Shown: piece after piece, positions 17,317 to 25,130 of the stretch
How positions within the stretch are numbered: the stretch's first letter is position 1
How the letters are laid out: each line of letters starts with the position of its first letter
Assembly (NCBI GenBank): GCA_946407705.1
Contig: CAMJPC010000002.1
Coordinates: 62,001 to 126,000, forward strand
Source of the DNA: an uncultured Clostridia bacterium
GTDB taxonomy: Bacteria; Bacillota; Clostridia; Saccharofermentanales; Saccharofermentanaceae
Reading direction: 5' to 3'
Length of the DNA: 64,000 bases
The notes under the pieces: generated by a model
What the model saw: the letters and a program-made list of their open reading frames with translations, nothing else
Databases searched by the model: none
What the model was told of the DNA's origin: nothing
Made by a program: the position numbers and the translations under genes

Positions 17317-17473
17317 GGTCCTAAACTCCAATAAAAAACGGCTCCTATCCAGGAGCCTTCTAAAACAATACAAGCATGCAAAACACGCCTGGTAATTATC
17401 TTTGAAGTCCTGGTTTTGTTTAACGGCAGGATGGCACTAACGAACTGCCGGCCCGGGAAGTCTTCCGCAGGCA
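17317..17473 (-). ncRNA. Structured attenuator leader of the transporter-queF operon, riboswitch class unknown
   Basis: About 157 bases separate the predicted transcription start near 17473 and the transporter ATG. On the minus strand the leader can form GGCAG/CTGCC and GCGTG/CATGC hairpins and ends in a strong terminator. The segment CCAGGA can pair with TCCUGG of the terminator loop region and so compete with termination. Gene context makes a preQ1-sensing riboswitch the obvious hypothesis. I could not fit it to the preQ1-I consensus, because the CUAA-type 3' tail is missing, and I do not remember the class III consensus well enough to judge it. Confidence 0.6.
17332..17358 (-). terminator. 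Terminator inside the queuosine leader
   Basis: Minus strand GGCTCCT-GGAT-AGGAGCC followed by GTTTTTT, ending about 16 bases before the start codon. Its position upstream of the gene indicates attenuation control. Confidence 0.88.
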
Positions 17474-17479
17474 CGCAAT

Positions 17480-17508
17480 AATCTATCATCTAAAGTCAGG
17501 ATGGTCAA
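17480..17508 (-). promoter_or_regulatory. Promoter of the transporter-queF operon
   Basis: Minus strand TTGACC, a 17-base spacer ending in TGA, and TAGATT, giving both -35 and extended -10 elements. Confidence 0.75.
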
Positions 17509-17548
17509 GGAAATAACAGCCGGCGCGGTAATTATCATGATTCTTTTA

Positions 17549-17557
17549 TGGTATATT
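17549..17557 (+). promoter_or_regulatory. Extended -10 promoter of the zinc-ribbon gene
   Basis: TGGTATATT lies 30 bases before the start codon; no clear -35. Confidence 0.45.
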
Positions 17558-17587
17558 TATTTTATGGAATAAGAAAGGATCTTCGCC

Positions 17588-18751
17588 ATGGCGGTATTAT
17601 GCAAAAACTGTGCAGGCAAGCTTATCTTCAATCCCGCTTCGCAGAAGCTGGAGTGCAATACATGCGGCAGTTCATACAGGCCACAGGACGTTGAAGATAT
17701 CTATGCTTCCTCTGACACGAAGTTCTACGACACCAGAGTATATACCTGCGGACACTGCGGCGCGGAAGTGATCACGAGCGACACCGAATCATCCACATTC
17801 TGCGTCTATTGCGGCAATCCGGCCATCGTTTTCAACAGGATATCCAGAGAATACAGACCCGACGGCATCATTCCGTTCAAGATAACCAAGCAGCAGGCGA
17901 TCGACAATATCAGGACGAAGTTCCTCAAGAACCCGATCATTCCCAAGGAAATAAAGAATAAACTTACTCCGGAAAATCTGCGAGGTATCTATATCCCCTA
18001 TTGGCTGATAAACGCAGACTTTACCGAAGCCGACTGGATCAAAGGTACGGTCAAGCGCGGAAAGAGCAGCGAGACCCGTTATTACTCAAGAGCCGGAGAG
18101 ATGACATGCAAGAACGTTCCCATCGACGGTTCAAGGATATTAAATGACGACACGAGCAGAAAACTCGAGCCTTTCTATCTCGAGGATTCCACGGAATTCG
18201 ATGAGGATTATCTGAACGGTTTCTATTCAAATATATCCGATCTGAGTTATTACGACCTGAGAAGATCAGCCGCCGGCAGATGCCACGCGCTCTATGCCGA
18301 AGATGTCGTTAATTCTGTCGACCGGAGCGCAAGAGACGTCAAGATCGTTGATTCGGTCTATCACATAGATATCCACGATGATCCCATCTACATGATGATG
18401 CCCGTATGGTTCTTCACGTTCAAGCACGACGGCAAGCCATACACGATCCTCGTAAACGGACAGACAGGAAAGGTCGTCGGCACCATGCCGTGGCAAAATA
18501 AGCGTATCTGGGCGGTCGCAATAACTGTATTTCTGATCATCCTCGCATTCATCGGATTCTTTTTCGGCGGGATCGCGTTCGGATTCCGTAAACATATCAA
18601 CACGTTCTATATGCATGTCATAGCGGGTCTTCTTGCCACGTCCATGCTGTGCTTCACCACCGGGACCGTCGGTCTTAAGAGGATATTCAAGAACTTAAGG
18701 CTTACGCAGTCTGAAGCCATCTTCAGATTCGTAAAGAAAAGGCAGGAATAA
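17588..18751 (+). CDS. Zinc-ribbon membrane protein
   Basis: A 387-residue protein. Two zinc ribbons lie at the N-terminus: CKNCAGKL with CNTCGSS, and CGHCGAE with CVYCGNP, eight Cys in all. A soluble domain of about 240 residues follows, with IPFKITKQQAI and GIYIPYWLINAD; the latter occurs in many clostridial proteins annotated as TFIIB-type zinc ribbon proteins. Two C-terminal membrane helices (about 310-333 and 340-360) end it. The function of this family is not known to me. It is probably cotranscribed with the small membrane protein that starts 5 bases later. Confidence 0.85.
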   Translation: MAVLCKNCAGKLIFNPASQKLECNTCGSSYRPQDVEDIYASSDTKFYDTRVYTCGHCGAEVITSDTESSTFCVYCGNPAIVFNRISREYRPDGIIPFKITKQQAIDNIRTKFLKNPIIPKEIKNKLTPENLRGIYIPYWLINADFTEADWIKGTVKRGKSSETRYYSRAGEMTCKNVPIDGSRILNDDTSRKLEPFYLEDSTEFDEDYLNGFYSNISDLSYYDLRRSAAGRCHALYAEDVVNSVDRSARDVKIVDSVYHIDIHDDPIYMMMPVWFFTFKHDGKPYTILVNGQTGKVVGTMPWQNKRIWAVAITVFLIILAFIGFFFGGIAFGFRKHINTFYMHVIAGLLATSMLCFTTGTVGLKRIFKNLRLTQSEAIFRFVKKRQE

Positions 18752-18755
18752 GGCT

Positions 18756-19070
18756 ATGTCAAACAGTGATTCCGCACTTCTGGTCATATTGGTCTACAGC
18801 GGCATGATGATATTCACGGCCTTGTCTTATGCCGTGTTCGTCACCTACCTGATCTTAAGGAAATACAGCGACTTCGGAGATTCCTCGTGCAAGCTGGATG
18901 AATATTCCCAAAGAGGCATCGGTTATTACCGCACGGTCGATGATGCTCCTGCCATGGAGAAAAGATTTCTTTTTACGGAATACGGGGAAAACCCGTACGA
19001 GAATAATACACACAGTATTCCTGAGGTGCTGTTAAAGAATTCCGGAGATAATACGATTGAGGAACCGTGA
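18756..19070 (+). CDS. Small single-helix membrane protein, unknown
   Basis: A 104-residue protein with one N-terminal membrane helix (residues 6-30) and a polar tail rich in Tyr, Asp and Glu. It starts 5 bases after the zinc-ribbon gene with AGGAATAAGG upstream. No motif recognised. The tight spacing suggests that it acts with the preceding protein. Confidence 0.7.
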   Translation: MSNSDSALLVILVYSGMMIFTALSYAVFVTYLILRKYSDFGDSSCKLDEYSQRGIGYYRTVDDAPAMEKRFLFTEYGENPYENNTHSIPEVLLKNSGDNTIEEP

Positions 19071-19077
19071 CAGGGAA

Positions 19078-19932
19078 TCAATGTCTTCCGATCAGATAAT
19101 CGGGTTTAACAGCTTCTTTATTCAGCTCCCATTCAGTGCCGTTGTAGCTGTAGCAGATGTAACCGACATCCGAAGACTGTATCCAGAGGTTATAGTTGTC
19201 ATACTCCCAGCTGATGCCCCAGAAATCACTCGCCCTGCAGGGCCTGAAAGTACTTACGCGTATGTTTGAATTGGTACTGATCTCAATGAGGACCATGCCG
19301 CTGTTTTGTACCGTGCACTCGGCGTAGTATTTCTTGTCGTGCGTGTAGGTCCGCTCTACCGTAAAGCTGCCGTAGTCCTTTTCTTTGGCTGCCCGGTCGT
19401 CTTCTCTGACCTTTTCGAGGATAGGACTCCAGTATTCCTGCATGTCCTCGGGCAGTTCCATGTAGTAGTAGCCTATCTCGTCGTCCTTGCTCCTTGAGCC
19501 CATGCAGAGCACGAAGAAATACAGTTTGGAATTATATTCATAAACTGAAACGCTGCTGAACCGGTCTTTTTCCATACCATCGTAGAGGATCTTGATATTT
19601 ATCTCGGAACGGTCGATCTTCTCGAACTCCTCAGGCTTTTCGCGGGTGTCGATCTTCAGGCTGCACTCGTCAAGATGATACTTGAGGTAGTTCGGGTTAT
19701 ACGATTCGCGCAGGTTAAAGAGCTCGATGAACTCTTCCTTGTCAAAGACCGTGTCGGTCATGACCTTATTCTTGGAAAACTGGGCACTATTGCCTATTCT
19801 AAATTCGCATTCTATGTCGCCTTTGATCTCATCGATCTTGAATTCAGATGTCTGCAGCCTGAAAAAGCAGCCCGCCAAAAGGCAGCTTGATAATACTGCA
19901 ATGACTATACACGTGATCTTTTCCCTGACCAT
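19078..19932 (-). CDS. Putative lipoprotein, unknown function
   Basis: A 284-residue secreted protein. The N-terminus IVIAVLSSCLLAGC is a lipoprotein signal with the lipidated Cys at residue 22. The mature part is polar, with many Tyr and charged residues and YDNYNLWIQSSDVGYICY near the end; no enzyme motif is seen. It is convergent with the small membrane protein gene, only 7 bases from its stop. Function unknown. Confidence 0.75.
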   Translation of the reverse strand: MVREKITCIVIAVLSSCLLAGCFFRLQTSEFKIDEIKGDIECEFRIGNSAQFSKNKVMTDTVFDKEEFIELFNLRESYNPNYLKYHLDECSLKIDTREKPEEFEKIDRSEINIKILYDGMEKDRFSSVSVYEYNSKLYFFVLCMGSRSKDDEIGYYYMELPEDMQEYWSPILEKVREDDRAAKEKDYGSFTVERTYTHDKKYYAECTVQNSGMVLIEISTNSNIRVSTFRPCRASDFWGISWEYDNYNLWIQSSDVGYICYSYNGTEWELNKEAVKPDYLIGRH

Positions 19933-19991
19933 TTGTTTTTCCTACCTTCTTATTCCTTACAGGTGATTATACTCCGGGTTGCCCGGAAATG

Positions 19992-20023
19992 AAAAAACCT
20001 CCCGGGCAAAGCCTGAGAGGTTT
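19992..20023 (-). terminator. Terminator of the tRNA-Ser gene
   Basis: Minus strand AACCTC...GAGGTT stem with inner GGC/GCC pairing followed by TTTTTT, just after the tRNA 3' end. It is nearly symmetric and could work in both directions. Confidence 0.85.
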
Positions 20024-20027
20024 GTTT

Positions 20028-20120
20028 TGGCGGAGAAGGAGGGATTCGAACCCTCGAAACCCTTTTGGGGTTTACACGATTTCCAGTCGTGCGCCCTCGA
20101 CCAGGCTAGGCGACTTCTCC
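20028..20120 (-). tRNA. tRNA-Ser (anticodon GGA)
   Basis: The minus strand folds as a class II tRNA: acceptor GGAGAAG/CTTCTCC, anticodon arm CACGA-CTGGAAA-TCGTG with anticodon GGA, a long variable arm (AACCCC/GGGGTT type) and T arm GAGGG-TTCGAAT-CCCTC. The CCA end is encoded. It reads UCC and UCU. Confidence 0.97.
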
Positions 20121-20191
20121 ATGCGTTTCCAAAAAATGCTTAATGATTGTATAATCTTTACCTGGCTTTGTCAACTTGAAAGAGTTTTTCA

Positions 20192-20200
20192 TGATATAAT
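20192..20200 (+). promoter_or_regulatory. Extended -10 promoter of a lipoprotein gene
   Basis: TGATATAAT, 38 bases upstream of the start codon; TTGTCA further upstream is at a 21-base spacing. Confidence 0.5.
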
Positions 20201-20238
20201 TGAGCGGTTTAATTCTTAGCCCGATGGAGGAATGAGTA

Positions 20239-20829
20239 ATGAAAGCATTTTTAACCAGAAAGACGACGGCTGTGATCCTGGTCTTGGTCTCAGCTCTCAT
20301 GCTCTTCTCCGGATGCGGCAAAAAGATATATTCCGATCCCAACATGACCACCACCATCGCAACGACTCCGAGTCCTGCGGCACTCGCATATTCCGAGCTT
20401 TCCGCCGCTCTGGCGACATACGATGCCAAGCTCAACGATTACATGCACGAGCATCTGTCCGAATGCGGCATCAAGACTTTCGATGACAAGACTCTGGGCG
20501 GAATCTCATGCCACAGCAAGTTCACTGTCTCCCCTGACGGATATTACCGCATCCTCCAGCAGGAGAAGACATACGATGACAAGACGGTCATGGATGAGTA
20601 TTTCGACCTCAAGGATGCCCTTTTTATCGCAAGGACCACGGTCTACAAGGACGGAACATATGAGCCCGTCGAGAAGTACTACATTGCGAACAAGGTAGTA
20701 TATAAGCTCGATTACGAGGCGCAGTCGGTAGTCAAGGTCGTAGAGCTCGGTTCAGATACCGCGGCAGTTACCCAGAAGACGCTTGACCTTTATTTCACGA
20801 TGGACGAGATACTCGCAAAGTATGGCTGA
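20239..20829 (+). CDS. Putative lipoprotein, unknown function
   Basis: A 196-residue secreted protein with signal and lipobox VLVSALMLFSGC (Cys 26), a Thr-rich spacer (MTTTIATTPSP) and a mature domain of alternating charged and aromatic residues, without recognisable motif. The ATG follows TGGAGG. Its end overlaps the azlC start by 8 bases, so the three genes are likely cotranscribed although a functional link to amino acid export is not evident. Confidence 0.78.
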   Translation: MKAFLTRKTTAVILVLVSALMLFSGCGKKIYSDPNMTTTIATTPSPAALAYSELSAALATYDAKLNDYMHEHLSECGIKTFDDKTLGGISCHSKFTVSPDGYYRILQQEKTYDDKTVMDEYFDLKDALFIARTTVYKDGTYEPVEKYYIANKVVYKLDYEAQSVVKVVELGSDTAAVTQKTLDLYFTMDEILAKYG

Positions 20830-21592
20830 TCCCGAAAAGACAAACCATAATGCTTCAGTTCCCGCCGCAGCAAACGGCGGGACTTTTCACGAGGGACTAA
20901 AAGACGGTCTCCCGATAGGCCTCGGATACCTCTCCGTATCCTTCTCTTTCGGTATCCTTGCCGTAGCCTCGGGTCTTTCCTGGTGGCAGGCGTGCCTCGT
21001 ATCACTGACCAACATCACATCCGCAGGCCAGGTTGCAGGCGTCGGCATAATGGCATCCTCGGGCGGTCTCATCGAAATGATGGTCTCCCAGATAGTTATC
21101 AACCTTAGATATTCGCTCATGGCGATCTCGCTCTCCCAGAAGACCGACAAGTCGATGTCGACTCTTAAGCGTGCCCTGCTCTCCTATGGTCTGACCGACG
21201 AGATATTCGGCGTAGCCGTCAGCAAAAAGCATGACGTCGGCTCGAAATACTTTTTCGGCCTCACGGTCCTCCCGGTGATCGGATGGGTCCTGGGCACTTT
21301 ATTGGGCTCCATCCTTGGCGGGATCTTCCCCGTATTCCTGACGAATGCCCTTGCGGTAGGCATCTACGGAATGTTCATTTCGATCGTCATCCCCAAGGCA
21401 AAGCACAGCCGCATGATAATGGTATGCGCCCTGATCGCGTGTGCCATTTCGTGTCTGCTCTTCTATGTCCCGTGGCTCAAAGCCCATATCTCTTCGGGAT
21501 TCGCGATAATAATCGCGGCGGTCATCGCAGCACTCGTAGGAGTATTCTGCTTCCCTCACGACGATGAGGGCGGAAGGGAGGCTGAAGCATGA
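20822..21592 (+). CDS. azlC: AzlC-family branched-chain amino acid exporter subunit
   Basis: A 256-residue membrane protein. I start it at ATG 20822 (MADPEK) inside the end of the lipoprotein gene rather than at the track's 20783. AzlC motifs are present: GLPIGLGYLSVSFSFGI, SLTNITSAGQVAGVG and NLRYSLMAISLSQK. The family forms, with AzlD, an exporter of branched-chain amino acids and analogues. About six to seven membrane segments are visible and the length fits the family. It overlaps azlD by ATGA. Confidence 0.94.
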   Translation: MADPEKTNHNASVPAAANGGTFHEGLKDGLPIGLGYLSVSFSFGILAVASGLSWWQACLVSLTNITSAGQVAGVGIMASSGGLIEMMVSQIVINLRYSLMAISLSQKTDKSMSTLKRALLSYGLTDEIFGVAVSKKHDVGSKYFFGLTVLPVIGWVLGTLLGSILGGIFPVFLTNALAVGIYGMFISIVIPKAKHSRMIMVCALIACAISCLLFYVPWLKAHISSGFAIIIAAVIAALVGVFCFPHDDEGGREAEA

Positions 21593-21912
21593 ACGTATCA
21601 GTCTTCCTCACATATCTCTTCGTAATGGCATTTACAACCTATCTGGTCCGTGCCCTGCCCTTTACGCTTTTCAGAAGAAAGATCACCAGCAAGCGCGTCA
21701 AAGCGTTCTTTGACCTGATACCTTACACTGTCCTTTCGGCCATGACCTTCCCTGCAATCCTTTATGCTACGGGTTCTCTCCCGACGGCATGTGCAGGCCT
21801 CGTTGTCGCTCTGATCCTCAGCTTCTTTGAAAGATCGCTTCTCACGGTTGCCCTGGGCGCCTGCTTTGCAACGCTCGCCGCTACCGGAATCCTTATGCTC
21901 ATACAGAGATAA
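21589..21912 (+). CDS. azlD: AzlD-family small exporter subunit
   Basis: A 107-residue protein with three to four membrane helices. The typical AzlD features are FTTYLVRALPFTLF near the start and FFDLIPYTVLSAMTFPAILY. The gene overlaps azlC by 4 bases, the usual arrangement for the two-component branched-chain amino acid exporter. Confidence 0.92.
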   Translation: MNVSVFLTYLFVMAFTTYLVRALPFTLFRRKITSKRVKAFFDLIPYTVLSAMTFPAILYATGSLPTACAGLVVALILSFFERSLLTVALGACFATLAATGILMLIQR

Positions 21913-21943
21913 AAAAATCCCGTCCGGCTTGACCGAACGGGAT
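21911..21943 (-). terminator. Terminator between azlD and tRNA-Thr
   Basis: ATCCCGT...ACGGGAT stem; on the minus strand it is followed by seven T residues and ends the tRNA-Thr transcript. On the plus strand it may also stop azlD transcripts, though less well. Confidence 0.82.
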
Positions 21944-21946
21944 AAT

Positions 21947-22022
21947 TGGAGCCCCCAGCCAGATTTGAACTGGCGACCTCATCCTTACCATGGATGCGCT
22001 CTACCTACTGAGCTATAGGGGC
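21947..22022 (-). tRNA. tRNA-Thr (anticodon GGT)
   Basis: Minus strand cloverleaf: acceptor GCCCCTA/TGGGGGC, D arm GCTC-AGTAGGTA-GAGC, anticodon arm CATCC-ATGGTAA-GGATG with anticodon GGT, T arm GCCAG-TTCAAAT-CTGGC, then discriminator T and encoded CCA. It reads ACC and ACU. Confidence 0.97.
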
Positions 22023-22083
22023 AGAACTTAAACAGCCTTAGAAGTATATCACAGACATTTTGCGTTGACAATAAATGCTTGAA

Positions 22084-22112
22084 TTGATTATCGTCTTATT
22101 CTCTACTATAAT
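22084..22112 (+). promoter_or_regulatory. Promoter of a lipoprotein gene
   Basis: TTGATT, 17-base spacer, TATAAT; 33 bases upstream of the ATG. Confidence 0.7.
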
Positions 22113-22145
22113 GCACAGGTATTTATTTTATGAGGGGTTTATCCG

Positions 22146-22724
22146 ATGCGTAAGTTTTTCGCGCTCCTGATGACATTCATCATGACAGTTGCCGCGGTAA
22201 CGGGCTGCAATATGAGGTTCAGTGAACCTTCTGTCGATATGTCCTCCTTCGCTTTCTGCGGAGAGGATAAGTTCATCAGCGCTCTGGAGACCGTCGGCGT
22301 GCCCAAGGAAAAGCACGTGATCCACAGGGACCATGCCTTCAAGTTCACCGAAGAAGAGGAAATGTACACTTACGAGTACTGCCTCGAGGCCAATGCCGAC
22401 AACGAGAACTATTTCAGCTATGTAAGATGCACCGATGAGGCCATGGCGAAAAGCCTTTTCGAGCATTACTACACAAAATACAAGGAAGTCTGGACCGGCA
22501 AGGGATTCTTCGGCATCCATTCCGACAGCTCAACCGATACGAACGGCTATGTCCTGATCAGCGGAAGCCTCAGCCAGAGCGACGGAAAGACTTATATCGC
22601 TTATCACGACGTCCTTTATTTCAAGGACAAGACGGTAGTCATCATGATGGCAAGCGACAACAGGAGCGACATCGAAAGACAGATCGACAATCTCTGCAAA
22701 GAGATCGGCTGTCAGCACCCCTGA
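22146..22724 (+). CDS. Putative lipoprotein, unknown function
   Basis: A 192-residue secreted protein with signal and lipobox FIMTVAAVTGC (Cys 21). The mature domain (SFAFCGEDKFISALETVG, DNENYFSYVRCTDEAMAKSLFE) resembles small clostridial lipoproteins of unknown role and contains two further Cys. A ribosome binding site GAGGGG and a good promoter precede it. It is convergent with the zinc-ribbon gene that ends 29 bases downstream. Confidence 0.78.
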   Translation: MRKFFALLMTFIMTVAAVTGCNMRFSEPSVDMSSFAFCGEDKFISALETVGVPKEKHVIHRDHAFKFTEEEEMYTYEYCLEANADNENYFSYVRCTDEAMAKSLFEHYYTKYKEVWTGKGFFGIHSDSSTDTNGYVLISGSLSQSDGKTYIAYHDVLYFKDKTVVIMMASDNRSDIERQIDNLCKEIGCQHP

Positions 22725-22753
22725 TATTTCAATTCAAAACTGAAGAAAAGATC

Positions 22754-23929
22754 TCAGCGTCTGGATACTTCGTCGATAACCTTGGCGTAAGCTACGGCGT
22801 AAGGCGTCTTGAAAGACTTATCCTTGCTTACGATAACAACGTAATAACCGGGCTTTAATGACTCGCCGCACTCGATGTTATAGTAAGCGGTTCCGTCCTT
22901 GTAGTAAGAAGGAGCGATCGTAGCGCTGGTTTCAGCATTCTTGAGGTCTTCCTTCGTGAAGTTATCGTCCTTGCTGTAGTAGAAAGCGTAATAGATCTTC
23001 TCGCCGGTGTTCTCGTCAACCTTGACGGAGAAAGCGATCTTATCGGCATCACAGTAATAAACGTTATCGTTCTTCAGCTTGCCGTCGTAATCCCACCACT
23101 TTACATCCTGGATGTTCTTCTCGAAATCCTTGTTGTAAATGGTGTAATACTTGCCTGAAGAATACTCTTCCATTACCTCAATGCGGTCAAGCACAGTGCC
23201 TGAACCTTTGCCGCCCATGAACACATAGGCGCCGAAGATGGCGATTCCGATGAATGCGAGGAGTGCGACAACGCCGCAGATGATTCCAACGATAAGACCC
23301 GTATGCTTCTTCTTTTTGGGAGCGGCAGCCGGGAAAGCAGGTGCTGCAGCAGGTGCTGTCTGAGCAGCAGGAGCTGCGGGAACTGCCGGAGCGACAAGTA
23401 CTGCAGGAACAGAAGAAACGGAAGACTCTGAAGGAACGACTTCCAACGCCTGAACGGGTTCAGCCGCGGGAACCATTGCCGGTGCCTGAATAAGTGCTTC
23501 GGGCGGAAGCTGTTCAGTTACAGATTCTTCGGGATGATATGTGACAACAGTCTGCATGGGCTGAGGCATTGCAGGTGCTACAGCTGCGATCTCTGATTCG
23601 GTTGCCGTCTCAGAGACAGGCTCTGATGCGGGAACTGCAGCGATTACGGGTTCTGCGACTGTTGCTGCGGGAGCAGGTGCAGGTGCCGCGGGAACAACAG
23701 GTGCTGCAACGGGTACTGCCTGGGCAGCGGGTACTACGGGAGCGACAGGCACTGCCTGAGCTGCCGGTGCTGCAGGAGCAACAGGTACTACGGGAGCCGC
23801 TGCAACGGGTGCTGCCATTATGGGAGCAGGTGCCTGCTCACGTCTTACGACCATGGTTCCGCAATTACCGCAGAACGATTTACCTTCTGTTAATCTTGCA
23901 CCGCAGTTACGGCAGAAATTAGACGCCAT
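22754..23929 (-). CDS. Zinc-ribbon protein with Ala/Pro/Val-rich linker and membrane helix
   Basis: A 391-residue protein. An N-terminal zinc ribbon (FCRNCGARL, FCGNCGTMV) is followed by about 170 residues of Ala/Pro/Val-rich low complexity (repeats such as VPVAPAAPAAQA). Then come a basic KKKKH, one membrane helix (TGLIVGIICGVVALLAFIGIAIF, partly quoted) and a C-terminal domain of about 140 residues with Tyr-rich strands that ends in a beta-rich section (PGYYVVIVSKDKSF). The topology predicts zinc ribbon and linker inside, C-terminal domain outside. It starts after TTGGAGG and shares a mirror-image promoter region with the divergent phosphatase gene. Function unknown. Confidence 0.8.
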   Translation of the reverse strand: MASNFCRNCGARLTEGKSFCGNCGTMVVRREQAPAPIMAAPVAAAPVVPVAPAAPAAQAVPVAPVVPAAQAVPVAAPVVPAAPAPAPAATVAEPVIAAVPASEPVSETATESEIAAVAPAMPQPMQTVVTYHPEESVTEQLPPEALIQAPAMVPAAEPVQALEVVPSESSVSSVPAVLVAPAVPAAPAAQTAPAAAPAFPAAAPKKKKHTGLIVGIICGVVALLAFIGIAIFGAYVFMGGKGSGTVLDRIEVMEEYSSGKYYTIYNKDFEKNIQDVKWWDYDGKLKNDNVYYCDADKIAFSVKVDENTGEKIYYAFYYSKDDNFTKEDLKNAETSATIAPSYYKDGTAYYNIECGESLKPGYYVVIVSKDKSFKTPYAVAYAKVIDEVSRR

Positions 23930-23966
23930 ATAGAGCCTCCAATAAAATAATCAATAAATAAATACT

Positions 23967-24000
23967 TTGAGAATTCTATCACATATTGTTGTAGAATTCT
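23967..24000. promoter_or_regulatory. Face-to-face divergent promoters in a perfect inverted repeat
   Basis: AGAATTCTA and TAGAATTCT (23970-24000, 13-base centre) are perfect inverted copies. Each arm holds a TAGAAT -10 box: plus-strand box at 23992-23997 and minus-strand box at 23973-23978, the latter with a TGA extension. TTGAGA at 23967 may be a -35 for the plus direction (19-base spacer). Confidence 0.5.
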
Positions 24001-24003
24001 GCC

Positions 24004-24705
24004 ATGGATATGAATTACCGCTATCTTCTGCTCGATATGGACATGACGCTTCTTGATTTCAAGAAGTCTGAAAAAGCTGCGTTTGCAGGGGTTATGGAGA
24101 GCCTTGACCTCAAGTTTACCGAATACGATTATTCCCGCTTCAGCCACACCAATGACGAGCTTTGGAAAAGACTCGAGAAGGGTCTCATCAACCGCGAACA
24201 GCTCCTGGCATGCCGTTTCGGCATCTTCAGCGAAGACTGGGGCGTGGATTCTCCCAGGCTCAATGAGATGTTTATCAACAATCTTGCAGGTAGAAACGAC
24301 TGGCTTCCGGGCGCGGAAGATTTCTTAAAGGCGCTTCACGGTTCAGGCAAGTATAAGGTTTACATAGCCACCAACGGTCCCGTATTCACGGTTATGGGAA
24401 GGATCAATGCTTCAGGTCTCGAAAAGTACGTTGACGGCATTTTCATAAGCGAGAAGATCGGCGCGTCAAAACCTTCACCCAAGTTCTTTGAATATGCTTT
24501 TAACGAGATCTGCGATCACGATGTCTCAAACTACCTGCTAGTCGGTGACCGCCTGTCATCCGATATCCTCGGGGCAAACAACATGGGCATGGACTGCGTG
24601 CTTTTCGCGCATGACGGCATTTTCCCCGAAAACACCCGGGGCTATAAGATCAACTATTTTGCGGGAAGCTATAAAGAACTTCAGGGATTGCTTGAGATTC
24701 CGTAA
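24004..24705 (+). CDS. yjjG: YjjG-type HAD noncanonical pyrimidine nucleotidase
   Basis: A 233-residue HAD phosphatase. Motif I is LLLDMDMTLLDF (nucleophile and acid Asp), motif II IATNGP, motif III the Lys in GASKPSPKFFEYAF and motif IV LLVGDRLSSDILGANNMG. The long cap and the motif wording match YjjG, which dephosphorylates noncanonical pyrimidine nucleotides. The ATG has no ribosome binding site, and the predicted transcription start falls on its first base, so the message may be leaderless; a second ATG lies two codons later. Its 3' end overlaps that of aroQ by 25 bases on opposite strands. Confidence 0.88.
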   Translation: MDMNYRYLLLDMDMTLLDFKKSEKAAFAGVMESLDLKFTEYDYSRFSHTNDELWKRLEKGLINREQLLACRFGIFSEDWGVDSPRLNEMFINNLAGRNDWLPGAEDFLKALHGSGKYKVYIATNGPVFTVMGRINASGLEKYVDGIFISEKIGASKPSPKFFEYAFNEICDHDVSNYLLVGDRLSSDILGANNMGMDCVLFAHDGIFPENTRGYKINYFAGSYKELQGLLEIP

Positions 24706-25130
24706 TTCTCCTCAAGAAGATCGATCGCTTCGATGTATCCGTCAAAGCCTTTTCCCATAATCGTCTTGAAGCAATAGCAGGACACGTATGAGATCTGTCT
24801 GAACTCTTCGCGCTCGCTGACCTGTGAGATATGGACCTCAACGGCAGGAATGGACACTGCCTTTAGAGCGTCCAAAAGTGCTACCGACGTGTGGGTATAT
24901 GCGCCCGGATTGATGACGATACCGTCGACCTTGTCGAAATATGCCTGCTGGATCATGTCGACCAGATCGCCCTCGTGGTTGCTCTGGCTGCATTCGACGT
25001 CTATTCCCTTGGCACTGCAGTGACTGACGATCATTGCTACAAGGTCGTCATAGGTGGAACTTCCGTAGATGCCCGGTTCTCTGATACCGAGCATGTTGAG
25101 GTTGGGGCCGTTTAATACGAGTATCTTCAT
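24681..25130 (-). CDS. aroQ: Type II 3-dehydroquinate dehydratase
   Basis: A 149-residue enzyme converting 3-dehydroquinate to 3-dehydroshikimate. Family motifs are LVLNGPNLNMLG, the catalytic Tyr in GIYGSSTYDD, ECSQSNHEGDLVD, VINPGAYTHTSVAL and VEVHISQVSEREEFR. Length is normal. It overlaps the upstream chorismate mutase-AroE-AroK gene by ATGA and is the last gene of that operon. Confidence 0.97.
   Translation of the reverse strand: MKILVLNGPNLNMLGIREPGIYGSSTYDDLVAMIVSHCSAKGIDVECSQSNHEGDLVDMIQQAYFDKVDGIVINPGAYTHTSVALLDALKAVSIPAVEVHISQVSEREEFRQISYVSCYCFKTIMGKGFDGYIEAIDLLEENYGISSNP

Noticed and set aside
17317-17373. N-terminal extension of the queuosine transporter in the track
   Set aside because: The extra residues are encoded by a terminator hairpin of the leader, and the internal ATG gives the family's normal start.
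17358-17473. Classic preQ1-I riboswitch
   Set aside because: The GGCAG/CTGCC hairpin with a UUC loop start is suggestive, but the A-rich tail with CUAA that pairs with the loop is missing.
20783-20821. Earlier azlC start given by the track
   Set aside because: It would add a polar segment without family match and a larger overlap; ATG 20822 is enough for the complete AzlC domain.
23569-23922. Leu/Arg-rich 117-residue plus-strand ORF
   Set aside because: Antisense of the Ala/Pro/Val-rich linker of the zinc-ribbon protein.
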